From Chlamydiota bacterium (lineage in GTDB: Bacteria > Chlamydiota > Chlamydiia > Chlamydiales > Rhabdochlamydiaceae), in the NCBI GenBank assembly GCA_003228815.1, contig QIGB01000038.1:1-33020 (forward strand): 33,020 nucleotides of DNA, in the 5' to 3' direction. The notes under the pieces were generated by a model. That model saw only the letters and a list, made by a program, of their open reading frames with translations, ran no database searches and was not told the origin of the DNA. Made by a program: the position numbers and the translations under genes. Shown here one piece after another: positions 1 through 8,865 of this stretch (the first letter of the stretch is position 1; each line of letters starts with the position of its first letter).

Positions 1-234
<234 letters not shown>

Positions 235-237
235 TTA

Positions 238-266
238 AATATACCTGAAATTTTGAGAAAAGTAAA
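238..266 (-). promoter_or_regulatory. Promoter of gapA
   Basis: On the minus strand TTTACT (266-261) and TATATT (243-238) are separated by exactly 17 bp, a good sigma70/sigma66-type match. Transcription would start near 231, giving a leader of about 40 nt before the gapA ATG at 189. The promoter sits just after the terminator hairpin, so gapA is probably transcribed independently of the ribosomal operon. Confidence 0.7.
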
Positions 267-272
267 GCGATG

Positions 273-297
273 AAAAAAGCCCTCTTTGTGAGAGGGC
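273..297 (-). terminator. Intrinsic terminator of the ribosomal protein operon
   Basis: On the minus strand a perfect 7-bp GC-rich stem (GCCCTCT / AGAGGGC, 279-297) with a 5-nt loop is followed immediately by six T (278-273). This is a textbook rho-independent terminator. It lies downstream of rplQ and of the palindromic element, and just upstream of the gapA promoter. Confidence 0.85.
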
Positions 298-315
298 GAG
301 GAGTCGATCTGGTTT

Positions 316-476
316 ATACCAATACCGAGAAATAAATTCACAAAAGCACGAGAGATTTTTGAGAAAAAAATGCATTTGGAAATCGCAGCTAACTTTTGTA
401 AGTTTGCAAGATAGAAAATGCATTTTTGGCCAAAAAGATCCGTAGATTTTGTGAATTTATTTTTCGGTATTGGTAT
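316..476. repeat. Near-palindromic 161-nt element with 30-bp terminal inverted repeats (MITE-like)
   Basis: The left end 316-345 and the right end 447-476 are inverted repeats identical at 29 of 30 positions. Pairing continues inward: the blocks TTTTTG near 356-361 and AAAAATGCATTT near 366-377 recur inverted at 415-436. A small AACTT/AAGTT hairpin sits at the centre (391-404). The whole segment could fold into one long hairpin on either strand. Its right edge touches the TAA stop codon of rplQ (476-478). No open reading frame of merit lies inside. Organisation and size resemble a miniature inverted-repeat element, but no target duplication is visible and no second copy was found in this window. 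Confidence 0.75.
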
Positions 477-907
477 TACTCGGGGAGATATTCAAGAATG
501 CACTTGGCGCTTCTGTCCCCTTTTCGCATGCTAGCAGTTTTGATCAGACGGGTATAACCCCCTGGGCGAGCTGAAAAACGGGGGCCGAGCTCCCCAAATA
601 ATTTATGAATAATTTTGCGATCGCTATTGTAGGAAGAGGTATCTCCTTTTCTCGAAGCTCTAAACTCTTTGGGAGTAAGGGAGTTGAAACGGATCATGAG
701 CTCCCCAATTGCTTGTCTGCGACTGGCTAATGTATTTTTTTTGGCAAGCGTGACTATCTTATCTGCATAACGCTTGAGTTGTTTGGCTTTCGTTTCACTG
801 GTCACAATCCGCTCATGTTCAATGAGAGCTTTGAGCATATTAGCTACCAGACTGCGGCGATGACCAGCATTGCGGCCTATCTTAAAGGTGTTCTTCCGGT
901 GTCTCAT
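476..907 (-). CDS. rplQ: 50S ribosomal protein L17 (bL17)
   Basis: The 143-residue protein starts MRHRKNTFKIGRNAGHRRSL, the standard bL17 N-terminus, and carries HERIVTSETKAKQLKRYADK near residue 30. It is a component of the large subunit near the exit tunnel. The length is slightly above the bacterial core because of a normal C-terminal tail. Its ATG overlaps the stop codon of rpoA by four bases (ATGA, 904-907), which implies translational coupling. It is the last gene of the operon, and its stop codon abuts the palindromic element at 316-476. Confidence 0.97.
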   Translation of the reverse strand: MRHRKNTFKIGRNAGHRRSLVANMLKALIEHERIVTSETKAKQLKRYADKIVTLAKKNTLASRRQAIGELMIRFNSLTPKEFRASRKGDTSSYNSDRKIIHKLFGELGPRFSARPGGYTRLIKTASMRKGDRSAKCILEYLPE

Positions 908-1998
908 GTTTCTGTTCCTACTTTTTCACTTTGGTACTCTAGTACAACTTCTTTGACGTTATCACGGGTGATTCCCAGTTTGCTCAAATCCATGCCGAGA
1001 TGGAGTCCCATCTCTTCTAATTTGGCTTTGATTTCATTGAGGGATTTCTTTCCAAAATTGCGGAATTTGAGCATCTCTGACTCTGGCATGATGACGAGTT
1101 CTGCTATGGTGTCGATATCGGCCCCAGCAAGGCAATTGGTAGAGCGAACAGAAAGCTCAATCTCATTGATGCGCAAGATGAGTTTTTGCATCAGAGCATC
1201 TTTGTCTGTATCGCTTTCTTCTTCCCCTTCATCAAAGGTGATGGCCTCTGTCGCGATCTCTTTGAAGATGTCAAAGTGGTGGATACCAATTTGGGTGGCA
1301 TAAGAGAGGGCTTCTTCAGGAGTGATTCTCCCATCTGTTGTCACGTCTAATATCAGCTTATCAAAATCTGTAACTTGGCCAACCCGTGTATTTTCGACAA
1401 AGTAGTTGACGAGTCGAACAGGTGAAAAGATCGAATCGATCACGATCTCATCAACGACCTTTTCAAAGTCGTGACGCTCGGAGGGCACGTAGCCTCTTCC
1501 TATAGCGACTTTTATGTCAATGCGTCTGGTCATTGGTTTTGTCACATGGAAGATGATGAGTTCGGGGTTTACGATTTCAAATTCGCTTTTACCTAGAAAT
1601 TGTTGCAATGTGATGGGATATTGGCCATTATTTTGGTCAAGATCTTCTGCTGTAATTTCAAGTGTATTGGTTATCATTCGAGGACGACGAGAACCGATTT
1701 CATCATCTAAAGGAATTTTGCGAAGGAGTGCTCCTTTTAAATTGAGCACAACATGTGTCATGTCTTCTACAATTCCCTCAACGGCCATGTATTCATGAGG
1801 GACTCCTTCAATGCGAATAGAGATGATAGCTGGGGCTTCCATTGAGCTCAGAAGGATGCGACGTAGGGCATTGCCCATGGTATGTCCATATCCTCGCTCA
1901 AATGGTTCTGCGACAAAACGAGCTGTCCGCTTATCCTTTGATGTTTCTAATTGAGTGATTTTGGTCGGCAATTCAAACTTGCCATATCTCACTGCCAT
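904..1998 (-). CDS. rpoA: DNA-directed RNA polymerase subunit alpha
   Basis: The 364-residue protein has the complete two-domain alpha architecture. The N-terminal dimerisation and assembly domain (about 1-235) contains FERGYGHTMGNALRRILLSSM near residue 33. A short acidic linker (around 255-265, EGEEESDTDKD) follows. The C-terminal domain (about 280-345) has LSVRSTNCLAGADIDTIAEL and the helix-hairpin-helix segment RNFGKKSLNEIK, which contacts UP elements and activators. The ATG at 1998 is preceded by AGGAG. It lies between rpsK and rplQ in the alpha-type operon and overlaps rplQ by four bases. Confidence 0.98.
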   Translation of the reverse strand: MAVRYGKFELPTKITQLETSKDKRTARFVAEPFERGYGHTMGNALRRILLSSMEAPAIISIRIEGVPHEYMAVEGIVEDMTHVVLNLKGALLRKIPLDDEIGSRRPRMITNTLEITAEDLDQNNGQYPITLQQFLGKSEFEIVNPELIIFHVTKPMTRRIDIKVAIGRGYVPSERHDFEKVVDEIVIDSIFSPVRLVNYFVENTRVGQVTDFDKLILDVTTDGRITPEEALSYATQIGIHHFDIFKEIATEAITFDEGEEESDTDKDALMQKLILRINEIELSVRSTNCLAGADIDTIAELVIMPESEMLKFRNFGKKSLNEIKAKLEEMGLHLGMDLSKLGITRDNVKEVVLEYQSEKVGTET

Positions 1999-2025
1999 AA
2001 TTTTCTCCTATTAGTACTTTTACCT

Positions 2026-2445
2026 TTACACACGACGTCTTTTACGAGCACGACAGCCGTTGTGGGGAACGGGGGTTTTATCTCGAATCAATGAAATAAT
2101 GAGCCCGGCGCTCTGGAGGCCACGAACAGCAGATTCACGTCCAGCTCCAGGTCCCTTCAGGTTTACTTCTACTTCTTTCATTCCCATTGCCATTGCGGCT
2201 TTGCCAGCATCTTGTGCGGCAAGGGTCGCAGCAAAGGCTGAGGATTTTCGTGAGCCAGAAAAATTCACTTTGCCAGCAGATGCCCAAGAGATGACGTTTC
2301 CTACGAGGTCTGTGATGCTAACGATTGTATTATTGAATGTTGCATTCACATGTGCGATTCCGCTCGGAACACTTTTGTGCAGCTTCTTTTTTGGGCGGGC
2401 TGCTGTTTTCTTCATGGAACTTTTTTGCATGTCTTGCTTAGCCAA
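2026..2445 (-). CDS. rpsK: 30S ribosomal protein S11 (uS11), TTG start
   Basis: The 139-residue protein contains the uS11 signature [19 protein letters not shown] (about 26-44), [13 protein letters not shown] and the C-terminus [11 protein letters not shown]. It lies on the platform of the small subunit near the mRNA exit site. The start codon is TTG at 2445, six nucleotides after AAGGAG, giving the expected N-terminus MAKQ. No ATG lies close enough upstream, and the next in-frame ATG is codon 6. The Lys-rich N-terminal 20 residues are a usual bacterial extension. Confidence 0.96.
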   Translation of the reverse strand: MAKQDMQKSSMKKTAARPKKKLHKSVPSGIAHVNATFNNTIVSITDLVGNVISWASAGKVNFSGSRKSSAFAATLAAQDAGKAAMAMGMKEVEVNLKGPGAGRESAVRGLQSAGLIISLIRDKTPVPHNGCRARKRRRV

Positions 2446-2488
2446 TGCGATCTCCTTCAGTTTGCTTTAAATAGGTTTTTTCAGATCC

Positions 2489-2863
2489 CTAAATTGGTTT
2501 TTTCCTTCCGGCTATTGTTCTTTTCTTCCCTTTACGGGTGCGTGCATTTCGTTGTGTACGCTGCCCTCGTACTGGGAGGCCTATGCGATGACGCAAACCC
2601 CGGTAAGAGTGGATGCTAATCAGTCGTTTGATGTTGTTCTGTACTTGTCTTCTTAAATCCCCTTCTACAACATATTCTGTTTGGAGCAGGCCGTTGATCC
2701 GCCCGATGTCTTCTTCTGTAAGCTCGCGCGCTCGCATATCAGGATTGAGTCTCAGTTTTTCAATCAATTCAACAGCGGTTTTTTTCCCTACTCCTTGGAT
2801 GTAGGTTAAACTAATAACTAGTCGTTTTTTATCAGGGATATCAATTCCAATGACTCGTGGCAT
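2489..2863 (-). CDS. rpsM: 30S ribosomal protein S13 (uS13)
   Basis: The 124-residue protein starts MPRVIGIDIPDKKRLVISL. It has the helix-turn region YIQGVGKKTAVELIEKL and the C-terminal RGLRHRIGLPVRGQRTQRNARTRKG tail that contacts the P-site tRNA. The length is normal. The ATG at 2863 has AAGGA about nine bases upstream. It follows secY by 94 bp. rpmJ, which many bacteria carry between secY and rpsM, is absent here. Confidence 0.97.
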   Translation of the reverse strand: MPRVIGIDIPDKKRLVISLTYIQGVGKKTAVELIEKLRLNPDMRARELTEEDIGRINGLLQTEYVVEGDLRRQVQNNIKRLISIHSYRGLRHRIGLPVRGQRTQRNARTRKGKKRTIAGRKKPI

Positions 2864-2957
2864 TTAGATGTTCCTTTTGTTCTTTAGCAGAGACAATATC
2901 TCACAAGATTTATTTAAATTCAAGGAGGATTCCATTTGTAAAATCAAATATTTACTC

Positions 2958-4328
2958 CTATCTCCTGCGTCCTCTTCCTTTTTTTATGAATCCCTCATAT
3001 CGTTTCATGAGCATGTGAGATTCGATTTGTTTTGTTGTATCTAATACGACCCCAACCAAAATCAAAAGGGAGGTTCCTCCAAAAAAATAACTAATACTTG
3101 GATCTACTTTAAGCAATTTTCCAATGATTGAAGGGAGCACAGCAATCAGGGCCAAAAATATGGCTCCGGCAAATGTGATTCTATTCATGGTATCTTCTAA
3201 AAAGTCTTGGGTCGGCTTACCTTGGCGAATGCCGGGAATAAAGGCTCCATTTTTCTTCATGTCTGAGGCAATTTGCTCGGGGTGAAATTGGGTTGCAGTC
3301 CAGAAATACGTAAAGAAAATGATCAGCAAGACATAAAAAATGGAATATACACCGCTTCCTGGTGCGAGCCATTTTGAAAAATTGGCAAGCCAGCTGTTTT
3401 GTCCTGCCAGCTGGCCAATGGTGGCGGGGAACATGAGTAGAGAGGATGCAAAGATCACAGGGATCACACCGGCATAATTCACTTTTAGGGGAATATAAGC
3501 GCGGCCCCCTTGTGTTTCATGTCTTCCCACGACGCGGCGGGCATACTGCAGCGGGATTTTGCGCTGTCCTTGAATCACGAGGATCGTTCCGATGATGATG
3601 AATACAAACACGGCCATGAGGACAACAAGGGAGGGAAATGAGAGTTGGCCGGGCTGCTGGGAGTCGAGATTGAGCTTTCGGATGATGGCACCAATTGTGG
3701 TGGGGAGAGAAGAGAGAATTCCTAAGGTGATGATCAAACTGATCCCATTGCCCACTCCTTTTTCGGTGATTTGCTCACCAATCCACATGAGGAGCATAGT
3801 TCCTGCCGACATCGTCGCAACGATAAGCAAAAAGAAAAGCCAAGGAAATTCAAAGGCTGTAACGGTAAGGATCTGAGGGACTACGATTCCAGGCTGACTT
3901 GCGTTGAGGCTCAAAACATAGCGTCCATAAATTCCTGCCTGAAAGGCAGCGAGAACGATGGTGAGAACGCGGGTCCACTTGCCAAGTTTTCTTCTCCCTA
4001 CTTCGGGATTCTCTTTGATTTCTCTTTGCAATGAAGGAACAAGAGCGGTCATGAGCTGCATGATGATCGAGGCAGAGATGTAAGGCAAAACCCCTAAGGC
4101 AATAATGGTCATCTGGGCAAAAGCTCCCCCAGAAAAAACGTCCATTAGTTGAAAAAGGTTTTGACTTCCTCCTGTTGCTTTGCGAAAGAGATCAGCGGCT
4201 AGCTCACCATTGATTCCAGGAACGGGGATATACGCACCAATACGGCAAATGATGAGCATCAAAAGGGTAAAACCAATTTTTTTCTTCAGTTCTTCGACGG
4301 ATAAAATGCGTAAGATACTGCTAATCAT
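2958..4328 (-). CDS. secY: Protein translocase subunit SecY
   Basis: The 456-residue integral membrane protein forms the channel of the SecYEG translocon in the inner membrane. The sequence has the expected ten hydrophobic segments. The N-terminal region carries [13 protein letters not shown], and the plug and TM2 region carries [26 protein letters not shown]. Cytoplasmic loop motifs include GNGISLII and [19 protein letters not shown], and the C-terminal part has [17 protein letters not shown]. The ATG at 4328 begins two bases after the rplO stop codon, with TAAGGT as ribosome binding site inside rplO. adk, map and infA, which follow secY in many bacteria, are not here. Confidence 0.98.
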   Translation of the reverse strand: MISSILRILSVEELKKKIGFTLLMLIICRIGAYIPVPGINGELAADLFRKATGGSQNLFQLMDVFSGGAFAQMTIIALGVLPYISASIIMQLMTALVPSLQREIKENPEVGRRKLGKWTRVLTIVLAAFQAGIYGRYVLSLNASQPGIVVPQILTVTAFEFPWLFFLLIVATMSAGTMLLMWIGEQITEKGVGNGISLIITLGILSSLPTTIGAIIRKLNLDSQQPGQLSFPSLVVLMAVFVFIIIGTILVIQGQRKIPLQYARRVVGRHETQGGRAYIPLKVNYAGVIPVIFASSLLMFPATIGQLAGQNSWLANFSKWLAPGSGVYSIFYVLLIIFFTYFWTATQFHPEQIASDMKKNGAFIPGIRQGKPTQDFLEDTMNRITFAGAIFLALIAVLPSIIGKLLKVDPSISYFFGGTSLLILVGVVLDTTKQIESHMLMKRYEGFIKKGRGRRR

Positions 4329-4330
4329 GT

Positions 4331-4792
4331 TTACCTTACGGGAAGTTCCTTAAAGGCGATCCCGCTTTTTTCTAATTTTTCTTTTGCAGTGCTAGAGAAT
4401 CGATGTGCTTCTATAGTCACTTTCTTCTTTAGTTCGCCTTGCCCGAGAATTTTAATTCCTCCAGGAATCACTCTTGGAGCAAGTCCTTTTTGGCGCAGCG
4501 TTTGATAATTGACTGTCTCCCCGTCTTTATAGAGGGACTCAATGAGACCTAGGTTGATACTCAAAGTCTCCCTGCGGAAACGCCCATTGGTGAAACCACG
4601 CGTAGGCAATTTTCTAAAGAGAGGAAGCTGTCCCCCTTCTTGAGGGCGTCTTCTCTTGTATCCACTGCGGGCTTTGTCCCCTTTTGTTCCACGGTTACAG
4701 GTCTTTCCTCGATTGGAGCCAGGTCCACGACCCACACGTTGGATTTTGTTTCTGGGACGATGGGTATTTGTCAAGTTGGCGAGATTTGTCAT
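4331..4792 (-). CDS. rplO: 50S ribosomal protein L15 (uL15)
   Basis: The 153-residue protein has the typical uL15 start region [21 protein letters not shown] and [17 protein letters not shown], and a C-terminal beta-rich domain ([19 protein letters not shown]). The ATG at 4792 overlaps the rpsE TGA by four bases (4789-4792). The gene normally found between rpsE and rplO, rpmD (uL30), is missing, as I recall for chlamydiae generally. Confidence 0.97.
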   Translation of the reverse strand: MTNLANLTNTHRPRNKIQRVGRGPGSNRGKTCNRGTKGDKARSGYKRRRPQEGGQLPLFRKLPTRGFTNGRFRRETLSINLGLIESLYKDGETVNYQTLRQKGLAPRVIPGGIKILGQGELKKKVTIEAHRFSSTAKEKLEKSGIAFKELPVR

Positions 4793-5289
4793 TCTTTGCC
4801 TCTAATTTTTAGAACCTCTTTGCGATTTCTTAAGCTTTCCAGTGCCTTAAATGTGGCGCGCACTTGGTTCAAGGGATTGTTGGATCCGAGGCTTTTGGTG
4901 ACGACATTTTTGATGCCCCCCATTTCGAGCACGGAGCGGATTTTCGATCCAGCAACCACACCTGTTCCTTCGGGTGCAGGTTTGAGCAAAATTTTTGCAC
5001 CATCCCAGTCAACAATGACTTCATGTGGGATGGTGGAGTCTTCCATTTCAAAAGAGAGTACGTTTTTGCGGGCGGCTTCCGTTCCTTTGCGAATCGCATC
5101 AGCCACTTCATTAGCTTTTGCAAAGCCTAGGCCTACATGTCCTTGTCCATCTCCAATCAATATGAGAGCAGAAAAACTAAACTTTCTTCCCCCTTTCACA
5201 ACTTTAGAACAACGATTGATGTAGAGGACTTTTTCCTCGAAATCCGTGCCTATCTCTTCCGCTTTTGCGTACCGTTTTTTTTCAGCCAT
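4789..5289 (-). CDS. rpsE: 30S ribosomal protein S5 (uS5)
   Basis: The 166-residue protein has the N-terminal double-stranded RNA-binding-like domain (EEKVLYINRCSKVVKGGRKF, then LILIGDGQGHVGLGFAKANE). The C-terminal domain has APEGTGVVAGSKIRSVLEMGGI and KSLGSNNPLNQVRATFKAL. It is a small-subunit body protein involved in decoding fidelity. The length is typical. It is coupled to rplO by a four-base overlap and separated from rplR by ten bases. Confidence 0.97.
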   Translation of the reverse strand: MAEKKRYAKAEEIGTDFEEKVLYINRCSKVVKGGRKFSFSALILIGDGQGHVGLGFAKANEVADAIRKGTEAARKNVLSFEMEDSTIPHEVIVDWDGAKILLKPAPEGTGVVAGSKIRSVLEMGGIKNVVTKSLGSNNPLNQVRATFKALESLRNRKEVLKIRGKE

Positions 5290-5299
5290 GTTCGTTTCC

Positions 5300-5671
5300 T
5301 TAAAACTTTAAACCACTTTCGCGAGCTGCATCGGCAAGCTCAGCAATGATTCCGTGATATTTGTATGCGCCCCGATCAAACACAATGCTTTCAATTTTCT
5401 TTTTTTTGGCGTCTTGTGCGATCCGTTTTCCAATTTCTTTTGCAGCTTCTTTTGACTTTTTGGAATGGGTCGAACCTTTCATATCTTTGCTCATGGTTCC
5501 AATTCCAATGATTGTCGTTTGTTTCTCATCATCGATGAGCTGTGCGAGAAGGTGCTTATTGGAACGAAATATTGTAAGGCGTGGTTTCTCACTTGTTCCT
5601 CGCACGTTTTTTCGCACTCTCATGGAGCGGCGCTTGCGTCTTGCGTCTCTATTTTTTAGACGATTTTCCAT
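5300..5671 (-). CDS. rplR: 50S ribosomal protein L18 (uL18)
   Basis: The 123-residue protein shows the uL18 pattern RRKRSMRVRKNVRGTSEKPR followed by LTIFRSNKHLLAQLIDDEK, and ends with FDRGAYKYHGIIAELADAAR and GLKF. It binds 5S rRNA together with uL5 and links it to the large subunit. The start is the ATG at 5671, three bases after the rplF stop codon. The length agrees with the family. Confidence 0.97.
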   Translation of the reverse strand: MENRLKNRDARRKRRSMRVRKNVRGTSEKPRLTIFRSNKHLLAQLIDDEKQTTIIGIGTMSKDMKGSTHSKKSKEAAKEIGKRIAQDAKKKKIESIVFDRGAYKYHGIIAELADAARESGLKF

Positions 5672-5674
5672 TGT

Positions 5675-6217
5675 TTACCCTTTTGCAGCAGCTTTACCAG
5701 CTTTTTTGCGTACATATTCTTCTTCATAGCGAATTCCTTTACCTTTATATGGCTCAGGAGGTCGCAGCGAGCGAACGGATGCGGCAAATTGTCCCACTCG
5801 ATGCTTGTCGATGCCTTCGATGATGATCGTGGTCGCTTTTTCCACTTTCACATTTACTTCTTTGGGAATTTCAAGGCTAGAGGGATGGGAAAATCCAAGT
5901 TGGAGATCCAACTGATTCCCGGAAATTGCAGCTCTATAGCCCACGCCAATCAGAGAGAGGCGTTTCTCAAAGCCTTTGCTCACTCCTATGATCATATTGT
6001 TGATCAAAGAACGAAACAGTCCATGCATGGCAGTGGGAAGACTACTTTTTTCCTCAAGTGTGACGAGGACTTTGCCTTCTTTCACAACAACTTCAATACC
6101 CTGTTTCACTTCAAGGTCGAGTTCTCCCTTAGGGCCTTTGACTAGGACTTTGTTTCCTGCTTTCTTCACTTCTACCCCAGTTGGCAGGATAATTGGGGAC
6201 TTTCCGTAGCGCGACAT
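5675..6217 (-). CDS. rplF: 50S ribosomal protein L6 (uL6)
   Basis: The 180-residue protein starts MSRYGKSPIILPTGVEV and has two repeated alpha/beta domains. The first contains VLVKGPKGELDLEV. The second contains the rRNA-binding signature LRPPEPYKGKGIRYEEEYVRKKAGK near the C-terminus. It sits near the factor-binding region of the large subunit. The gap to rpsH is 11 bases. The only departures from E. coli are conservative. Confidence 0.97.
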   Translation of the reverse strand: MSRYGKSPIILPTGVEVKKAGNKVLVKGPKGELDLEVKQGIEVVVKEGKVLVTLEEKSSLPTAMHGLFRSLINNMIIGVSKGFEKRLSLIGVGYRAAISGNQLDLQLGFSHPSSLEIPKEVNVKVEKATTIIIEGIDKHRVGQFAASVRSLRPPEPYKGKGIRYEEEYVRKKAGKAAAKG

Positions 6218-6228
6218 GTCTGATTACC

Positions 6229-6618
6229 TCACCAGATATAGCATAATAATTCTCCGCCCAGTTTTTGCTCGCGGGCAGTTTCTCCTTCAATGACTCCCTT
6301 GTTTGTCGATAGGATTGCAATCCCAAGGCCACCGAGAATCTTTGGGATTTCATGACATCCGATATAGCGACGGAGTCCAGGTTTTGAAATTCTCTTCAAG
6401 CCATTGACAACAGGTTTTCTGTCGTTCGCATAGCGCAATACTACGCGCATGAGTTTTTTCTCTTCATTGACGATGACGTTTCCCACAAACCCTTGCTCCT
6501 GCATCACTTTGGCAATGCGTAGTTTTTGCTTGCTAAGAGGCATATCAACATAGCGATGTCTTTGTCGCAGTGCATTGCGGATGCGGGTTAAAAAATCTGA
6601 AATTGGATCGTGTAACAT
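6229..6618 (-). CDS. rpsH: 30S ribosomal protein S8 (uS8)
   Basis: The 129-residue protein begins MLHDPISDFLTRIRNALRQ and ends with ILSTNKGVIEGETAREQKL and GGELLCYIW, the diagnostic uS8 C-terminus. It is a central-domain 16S rRNA binder; in E. coli it is also the spc operon translational repressor, but no repressor site was identified here. It abuts rplE directly. rpsN (uS14), which lies between rplE and rpsH in many bacteria, is absent from this place. Confidence 0.97.
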   Translation of the reverse strand: MLHDPISDFLTRIRNALRQRHRYVDMPLSKQKLRIAKVMQEQGFVGNVIVNEEKKLMRVVLRYANDRKPVVNGLKRISKPGLRRYIGCHEIPKILGGLGIAILSTNKGVIEGETAREQKLGGELLCYIW

Positions 6619-7167
6619 CTACTTACCTTCCCTCTCTTTAAATGGAATTCCAAGAGCCTTTAACAACTGAAAACACTCTTCATCGGTCCTTGCTGAAGTG
6701 ACAAATGTCAAGCTCATCCCCTGCGTTCGTTTGACTTCATCAAGATTAATTTCGGGGAACACTTGCTGGTCATCGAGTCCTAAGGAAAAATTTCCTCTCC
6801 CATCACACTTATAGGAAAATCCACGGAAGTCACGGATACGAGGGGAAACGATATTGCAAAATCGATCTACAAAGTCATACATCCGCTTTCTTCTAAGGGT
6901 GACTTTTAAGCCGATTGCTTGCCCTTCGCGAAGTTTGAAATTGGCAACGGACTTTTTTGCACGCATCGGTATAGGTTTTTGTCCCGAAAGCATGGTCAGC
7001 TCTTTGACACAATCTTGCAGTGCATTCTTATCGCGAGCTGCTTCGCCAATCCCCATATTGATCACCACTTTTTTCAGCTCGGGGATCAGCATGGAATTAG
7101 AATATTTAAAAAGCTCTTGGAGCGACTTTTTTATTTCTTCTCTGTATTTTTTTTGTAGTTTTGACAT
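6619..7167 (-). CDS. rplE: 50S ribosomal protein L5 (uL5)
   Basis: The 182-residue protein contains [19 protein letters not shown], the segment [21 protein letters not shown] and the C-terminal domain [19 protein letters not shown], followed by the [14 protein letters not shown] region. It binds 5S rRNA and contacts P-site tRNA. The ATG at 7167 is three bases after the rplX stop codon. Length and composition are normal. Confidence 0.97.
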   Translation of the reverse strand: MSKLQKKYREEIKKSLQELFKYSNSMLIPELKKVVINMGIGEAARDKNALQDCVKELTMLSGQKPIPMRAKKSVANFKLREGQAIGLKVTLRRKRMYDFVDRFCNIVSPRIRDFRGFSYKCDGRGNFSLGLDDQQVFPEINLDEVKRTQGMSLTFVTSARTDEECFQLLKALGIPFKEREGK

Positions 7168-7170
7168 GGG

Positions 7171-7506
7171 TTAGTTTTTCTTTTTTTTCTTATCACGGTA
7201 AATCACTTCTTTGCCTGCTTTGACATAGTAGAGCTGCTTTTCGCCCTCTTTGCTAATCTTAACTTTCACTTTCACAGGCTTTCCTTCTTCATCACAAAGG
7301 CTCACATTGGAAATATGCATGGAGCCTTCAATTTCAACAATACCAGGTTGCATTCGTTGTTTGGGTTTCACATGCTTTTTTCGAATGTTGAGTCCTTCAA
7401 CGACAATGCGTTTGTCAGTCCTTGTGAGAACGTTGCCCATTTGGCCTTTCTCGTTCCCTGCAATTACAACGACTTTGTCTCCTTTTCGAATCCATTTATT
7501 ACTCAT
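7171..7506 (-). CDS. rplX: 50S ribosomal protein L24 (uL24)
   Basis: The 111-residue protein has the KOW motif at the N-terminus (WIRKGDKVVVIAGNEKGQMG) and the family segment VEGLNIRKKHVKPKQRMQPG, followed by IEGSMHISNVSLCD. It is an assembly initiator protein of the large subunit. It ends in a strongly basic Lys run. The gap to rplN is eight bases. Confidence 0.97.
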   Translation of the reverse strand: MSNKWIRKGDKVVVIAGNEKGQMGNVLTRTDKRIVVEGLNIRKKHVKPKQRMQPGIVEIEGSMHISNVSLCDEEGKPVKVKVKISKEGEKQLYYVKAGKEVIYRDKKKKKN

Positions 7507-7514
7507 TGTTTCTC

Positions 7515-7883
7515 CTAAATGACCTCAGGTGCTAAAGAGGTGATCTTCACATATCCCCGTTCGCGAATCTCACGCGCAATCGGGCCAAAAATACGCGAAC
7601 CTTTGGGGTTGTTTTTTTCATCGATGATCACACAGCTGTTGTCATAAAAGCGAAGTACGGATCCATCTTTACGCCTGATATAACTTTTCGTACGGACAAT
7701 AACACACCGAACAACTTCGCCTTTCTTGATGCTTCCAGAAGGACTTGCTTCTTTGACAGAACAGATGATGACATCACCTACACCGGCATAGCGTCTCTTC
7801 GAACCGCCAAGGACTTTGAAACAGCATACTCTCTTGGCACCTGTATTGTCAGCCACTTGTAATTCGGATTCTTGTTGAATCAT
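7515..7883 (-). CDS. rplN: 50S ribosomal protein L14 (uL14)
   Basis: The 122-residue protein starts [19 protein letters not shown] and has the uL14 signature stretch IGPIAREIR-like [23 protein letters not shown] at its C-terminus, with [17 protein letters not shown] in the middle. It contacts 16S rRNA across the subunit interface. The length is exactly typical. It is separated from rpsQ by 72 bp, the widest gap in this part of the operon; I see no hairpin there. Confidence 0.97.
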   Translation of the reverse strand: MIQQESELQVADNTGAKRVCCFKVLGGSKRRYAGVGDVIICSVKEASPSGSIKKGEVVRCVIVRTKSYIRRKDGSVLRFYDNSCVIIDEKNNPKGSRIFGPIAREIRERGYVKITSLAPEVI

Positions 7884-7955
7884 TTTTTTCTTCCTTTAAA
7901 GTGTGTATGCAAATTCATTAGCTCCTTCCGATGAAAGCAATTCACATTCACCCTC

Positions 7956-8222
7956 TTAGCGTGTGTTTTTCGCAATCACATCTGTTACTCTCCAGCGCTT
8001 GAGCTTTGAGAGGGGTCTTGTTTCCACAATGCGCACTTTATCGCCAACAGCGATCTCATTATTTTCACTGTGCGCGTAATATTTCTTTCCACGAGTGCCA
8101 ACTTTTTGCAACTGGGGATGTCGAATCCTGCGGTCTACTCGTACGGTAACCGTATTTTGCATTTTGTTTGCGACGACAATTCCTTCGCGAATTTTTTGTT
8201 TGGGTGCTTTTCTCTCTTCCAT
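7956..8222 (-). CDS. rpsQ: 30S ribosomal protein S17 (uS17)
   Basis: The 88-residue protein has the OB-fold signature GIVVANKMQNTVTVRVDRR, then KYYAHSENNEIAVGDKVRIV and ETRPLSKLKRWRV. It is an early-assembly 16S rRNA binder. The ATG at 8222 lies three bases after the rpmC stop codon. The size is normal. Confidence 0.96.
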   Translation of the reverse strand: MEERKAPKQKIREGIVVANKMQNTVTVRVDRRIRHPQLQKVGTRGKKYYAHSENNEIAVGDKVRIVETRPLSKLKRWRVTDVIAKNTR

Positions 8223-8225
8223 ATC

Positions 8226-8426
8226 TTATATCTTTGCTCCTTTTGACGTTAGGAGTGTGAGGACTCGGGCACGATCTTTCTTTTTTTGACGTACAAGGTG
8301 CGGTTTTTCAATTTTACGGGTCGTGCTAATTTCATTTTTTAATTCAAAGATCTCTTTTGAAAGATCCTGATAGATGGCTTGCAATTCTTCTACAGATTGA
8401 TCTTGAAATTGTTTCATTTTATTCAT
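8226..8426 (-). CDS. rpmC: 50S ribosomal protein L29 (uL29)
   Basis: The 66-residue, two-helix protein has the pattern SVEELQAIYQDLSKEIFELK followed by RQKKKDRARVLTLL. It sits at the tunnel exit. It lies one base after the rplP stop codon. An internal Met at codon 4 is an alternative start, and neither choice changes the recognisable core. Confidence 0.94.
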   Translation of the reverse strand: MNKMKQFQDQSVEELQAIYQDLSKEIFELKNEISTTRKIEKPHLVRQKKKDRARVLTLLTSKGAKI

Positions 8427-8427
8427 A

Positions 8428-8847
8428 TTATACTCTCTCTACTCGCGGTACAAATCGCGTTCGAATCCCCAGTTTTGCAGCGGCAAGACGAAGGGCTTTT
8501 TTCGCGTCTTCTTCCTTCACCCCACTCACTTCAAAGAGGATTCGTCCGGGGCGGACGACGGCAACCCAATGATCTGTTCCACCTTTTCCTTTCCCCATAC
8601 GTGTTTCGGCAGGCTTTTTGGAAACGGGTTTATCAGGGAATATACGAATCCAAACTTTGCCCTTTCTCTGAAAATGGCGGTTGATCGCAATACGGCTTGC
8701 TTCGATTTGTTTGTGAGTGATCCAGCCACGCTCCAAAGCTTGCATTCCAAAGTCGCCAAATTCGACGAAGTTACCACTTTTGCTGTAGCCGCGATAATTC
8801 CCTTTTTGTGCTTTTCGAAATTTTGTTCGCTGTGGCATGAGTGCCAT
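8428..8847 (-). CDS. rplP: 50S ribosomal protein L16 (uL16)
   Basis: The 139-residue protein starts [20 protein letters not shown] and contains [39 protein letters not shown] and [20 protein letters not shown], the uL16 signatures. It forms part of the A-site tRNA cradle. The first ATG (8847) is preceded by GGAG at a good distance, so it is preferred over the internal ATG at codon 4. Confidence 0.97.
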   Translation of the reverse strand: MALMPQRTKFRKAQKGNYRGYSKSGNFVEFGDFGMQALERGWITHKQIEASRIAINRHFQRKGKVWIRIFPDKPVSKKPAETRMGKGKGGTDHWVAVVRPGRILFEVSGVKEEDAKKALRLAAAKLGIRTRFVPRVERV

Positions 8848-8865
8848 GTGTTTTTCTCCTAATTA

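Noticed and set aside
235-423. 62-codon minus-strand frame across the palindromic element and terminator
   Set aside because: It has no ribosome binding site, runs through the inverted repeat and the terminator hairpin, and resembles no family; it follows from the palindromic sequence.
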